Shown here in pieces: positions 12,004 through 14,296 of a stretch of 14,296 nt of DNA. Location: positions 1 to 14,296 of the forward strand of contig JAOZSY010000045.1 in NCBI GenBank assembly GCA_029939445.1, read 5' to 3'. The stretch is from Bacteroidales bacterium. GTDB lineage: Bacteria; Bacteroidota; Bacteroidia; Bacteroidales; UBA1556. The notes under the pieces were generated by a model. It searched no databases and was not told the DNA's origin. It saw nothing but the letters and a program-made list of their open reading frames with translations. A program made the translations under genes and the position numbers. Each line of letters begins with the position of its first letter. Position 1 is the stretch's first letter.

Positions 12004-14280
12004 TTATTTTACAATAAATTTTCGTTGAGCTCTATTGCCATTAGTTTCAACAAAAGTAATAAAATAAATCCCTTTGGCAATATCTCCCATATTTATTATT
12101 GTTTTATCTTTACTAATAGTAGTTTTGAAAGGAATAGTTTTGCCAAGGATATTAAAAATATTTATTTCTTTAATTGCATTGCCTCTATGGCTAATAGTAA
12201 GTGCTTTGCCCTTATTAATAGGGTTAGGATATATTTCAATATTATGCTCTTTATTATTAATATTTATTCCACTAATAATTGCATCTATATAATCTGTTTT
12301 AGTAATACTATCCGATCCCGAATTATTGGAGATTACCAACTTAACAGTATATAATCCTTCTGAAGTATAAATATGCGAAGGGCTTAAGGATGTATCCGTT
12401 GTGCCATCTCCAAAATACCATTTTTGAGCTGTATAATCGCCTTGTGATAAGTTATTAAACTGCACATTAAGAGGAATTGCTCCGCTAGTAAAATCTGCAT
12501 CAAAATCTGCCGATAAGGTTGTTGGAATAATACCATTATTAGCAGTATTAGACCTGCTAGAGTTGTAATTTGTATTAGCCTTATAGTCATAAGGTTGGCA
12601 TATGTAAGGGCTAATTATTTCTACTTGATAATATAATGGCCCAGCAGGAGGGTTTATATCTGTAAAGGAACTATTTAATCCACCAACAGAGTCTATTTTA
12701 GTCCAATTCATATTCGGGTCAGCACGCCATATTCTATATGTTTGTACCGGAATCCCCTCATAATAATTCCAAATAAGATTCCATGAACTACCAGCACCTT
12801 GATTAATCGTTAGGTGCATTGTTTTATGCTTATTACTTAATGCACTCTCATTACCACAAGAGTCAACTGTTGATATTTTATATGAATATGCCTTTACCGC
12901 AGGATTGGAGTTAGTATCCACAAAAATTCCTACCGAATCAGCAGGAATAAATCCAATTGAGTCGTAAATATTTGCAACAGATGTTTCTGCATAAATTTTA
13001 TAATAATCAATTGCTCCTTGTATATGTTTCTCAAAAACAACAACATTATATCCCAAATCATTATCAACTGTTACAAGGCAAATAGAATCTGGAGGCAAGG
13101 CTTCTATAAAAACGGTCATAGTATCTGTTGATGATAGCGCTCCATCAGTTACAGTACAATAATAATCGTAGCTTTGATTTATATTGCCAGTTATTATTGT
13201 ATTTCCAATAATTGAAATTGGCGCTGGCCCGTTGCTTGTCCATGTGTATGTGAGAGTTCCACTTCCTGAGTATGCTGGGCTCGCAATAATAGTTGCCGAA
13301 CTATTACAATAAATACTATCATCAGGCATGTCTAATACAAGATACGCCCCGGCATTTGATGTTTTTATTATTGTTCCATTATCACCAACCGCATATACAG
13401 TATCATTGCTATGGCAATATACCGAATTTAAGTTTTCTATTGTAGGAGAATTCTGAGCAACCCATGTAAATCCTCCATTTGTAGTATGTAATATAAGCCC
13501 ACCATCTCCCACAGCATATCCATTATTGGCATCCGAAAAATGTATGGAGTTTATATTTGATGTAGTTCCTGTTGATAGTGGAGTCCATGAAGTACCAGAA
13601 TTAGTTGTTTTAAATATATTTCCGCTTTTGGCAGCTGCATAGCCTGTTGAACTAGATGTAAAGTCTACGCTATTTATTATGCTAAGAGAAGTAATAGCTG
13701 CTCCAAAATATGTGCCGCCAGAAACTGTTCTACTAAAAAAACCTTGTATATAATTCTTCTCACCAGCAACAACTCCATTACTTGCATCAGTAAAAAATAC
13801 AGAATTAATTGTATATGTTGTGGCTCCAGACATAACGGGATTACTCCATGATGTTCCATCTGGAGTTTTTAGAACTACTCCTGAGTCTCCAGCGGCATAT
13901 CCTACACTCGATGTAGGAAATTGTACATCATTTAAATCTGTTGTAACTCCCGATGATTGCGAAGCCCATGTGGTGCCATTTATTGTTTTATAAATAGCGC
14001 CACCATTACCAACAACCCATGCTGCTGTGGTAGTTCCGGCTATTGCATTTAGCTCAGATGTGCCCACAGTTTGTGTGGCCCATGTTGTGCCGCCATCGGA
14101 TGTAGTTAGTACGTTTCCTGCCGTAGCAGATCCACCAACACATTTTGCATCTATTCCATCGAAAACAATAATGTCGTTAATATTATTGGTATAAGAAGAG
14201 TTTAAAACCAACCATCCACTTTGAGAAAAAACTACTGTAGTGGCTAATAACAATGAAGTAATGAGTAGAATTGTTTTCAT
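12004..14280 (-). CDS. Secreted T9SS protein with Ycf48-like propeller, FN3-like and PKD domains
   Basis: A complete 758-residue protein. Signal peptide 'MKTILLITSLLLATTVVFSQ'. Residues ~20-315 are about six repeats of the type 'LN.I.F.....GYAVGD.G.I..T.NGG.TW', the pattern of Ycf48-like/BNR beta-propellers. Then come an Ig-like segment with 'YTWTSNGPAP' and 'YDYYCTVTDG' (about 320-395), two fibronectin-III-like segments (about 395-575, 'IDYYKIYAE', 'VQTYRIWRAD'), a PKD domain (about 590-670, 'PLNVQFNNLSQG', 'KWYFGDGTTD', 'GLYTVKLVISN') and a T9SS type A sorting domain (from about 680: 'IEIYPNPINKG', 'GIYFITFVE', 'RKFIVK'). Exported by Sec, then across the outer membrane by T9SS. The ligand is unknown. 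First gene of the probable three-gene unit; only 16 bases of its upstream region are in the window, so its promoter cannot be seen. Confidence 0.92.
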   Translation of the reverse strand: MKTILLITSLLLATTVVFSQSGWLVLNSSYTNNINDIIVFDGIDAKCVGGSATAGNVLTTSDGGTTWATQTVGTSELNAIAGTTTAAWVVGNGGAIYKTINGTTWASQSSGVTTDLNDVQFPTSSVGYAAGDSGVVLKTPDGTSWSNPVMSGATTYTINSVFFTDASNGVVAGEKNYIQGFFSRTVSGGTYFGAAITSLSIINSVDFTSSSTGYAAAKSGNIFKTTNSGTSWTPLSTGTTSNINSIHFSDANNGYAVGDGGLILHTTNGGFTWVAQNSPTIENLNSVYCHSNDTVYAVGDNGTIIKTSNAGAYLVLDMPDDSIYCNSSATIIASPAYSGSGTLTYTWTSNGPAPISIIGNTIITGNINQSYDYYCTVTDGALSSTDTMTVFIEALPPDSICLVTVDNDLGYNVVVFEKHIQGAIDYYKIYAETSVANIYDSIGFIPADSVGIFVDTNSNPAVKAYSYKISTVDSCGNESALSNKHKTMHLTINQGAGSSWNLIWNYYEGIPVQTYRIWRADPNMNWTKIDSVGGLNSSFTDINPPAGPLYYQVEIISPYICQPYDYKANTNYNSSRSNTANNGIIPTTLSADFDADFTSGAIPLNVQFNNLSQGDYTAQKWYFGDGTTDTSLSPSHIYTSEGLYTVKLVISNNSGSDSITKTDYIDAIISGININNKEHNIEIYPNPINKGKALTISHRGNAIKEINIFNILGKTIPFKTTISKDKTIINMGDIAKGIYFITFVETNGNRAQRKFIVK

Positions 14281-14296
14281 GGTATTTATGTTTAGT

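Noticed and set aside
12025..12354. Plus-strand open frames opposite the T9SS sorting domain
   Set aside because: Antisense to a clear PKD plus sorting-domain coding region; no recognisable product.
1..14296. tRNA, rRNA, insertion sequence, phage or defence genes
   Set aside because: No cloverleaf, rRNA-like sequence, transposase, integrase or known defence motif was seen; the only mobile-looking item is the hairpin repeat at 9252-9300.

Overview
The window is AT-rich DNA from a member of the Bacteroidota. The evidence is two secreted multidomain proteins ending in type IX secretion (T9SS) type A sorting domains, lipoproteins with an acidic stretch after the lipobox cysteine, near absence of Shine-Dalgarno sites, and promoter-like TAnnTTTG boxes, the -7 element typical of this phylum. 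A cluster of ferredoxin-type ATPases and NifX-like proteins suggests an anaerobic or microaerobic lifestyle. Genus and species cannot be read from the window.

Layout. (1) Positions 1-2408 (+) hold the 3' part of a large cell-surface T9SS protein: GloVer-type repeats, an Ig-like domain, five Cys-pair modules and a sorting domain. It ends at a perfect 34-bp palindromic terminator shared with the convergent pair that follows. (2) Positions 2503-4847 (-) hold a predicted outer-membrane/secreted protein and, coupled to it by a TAATG overlap, a polytopic GT39/PMT-like glycosyltransferase. (3) Positions 5011-9237 (+) hold a compact eight-gene cluster: a DUF134 HTH/zinc-ribbon regulator, a Gly/Asn-rich small zinc-ribbon protein, two MinD/Mrp-type ATPases each with an inserted 2x[4Fe-4S] ferredoxin domain, a NifX-like protein with a His tail, a hot-dog thioesterase, a PPOx-type flavin protein and a second NifX-like protein. 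A TAnnTTTG promoter precedes it, with a perfect 16-bp palindrome filling most of the promoter spacer. (4) Positions 9252-9300 hold a long imperfect hairpin repeat, followed by a separately promoted gene of unknown function (9436-10149) and a second bidirectional terminator. (5) Positions 10231-14280 (-) hold a Ycf48-propeller/PKD/T9SS protein followed closely by two paralogous lipoproteins, probably one transcription unit.

How the genes may work together. The central cluster resembles the orange-protein (ORP) gene set of anaerobes such as Desulfovibrio, where paired Fe-S MinD-type ATPases occur with a NifX/NifB-like protein that binds a Mo-Cu-S cluster. No nif structural gene, radical-SAM nifB or sigma54 regulator is visible, so nitrogen fixation is not implied. 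The likely theme is ATP-dependent assembly or handling of a metal-sulfur cluster under control of the DUF134 protein. The thioesterase and flavin protein inside the run are the least expected members. The flanking regions are cell-surface genes with no obvious functional link to the cluster.
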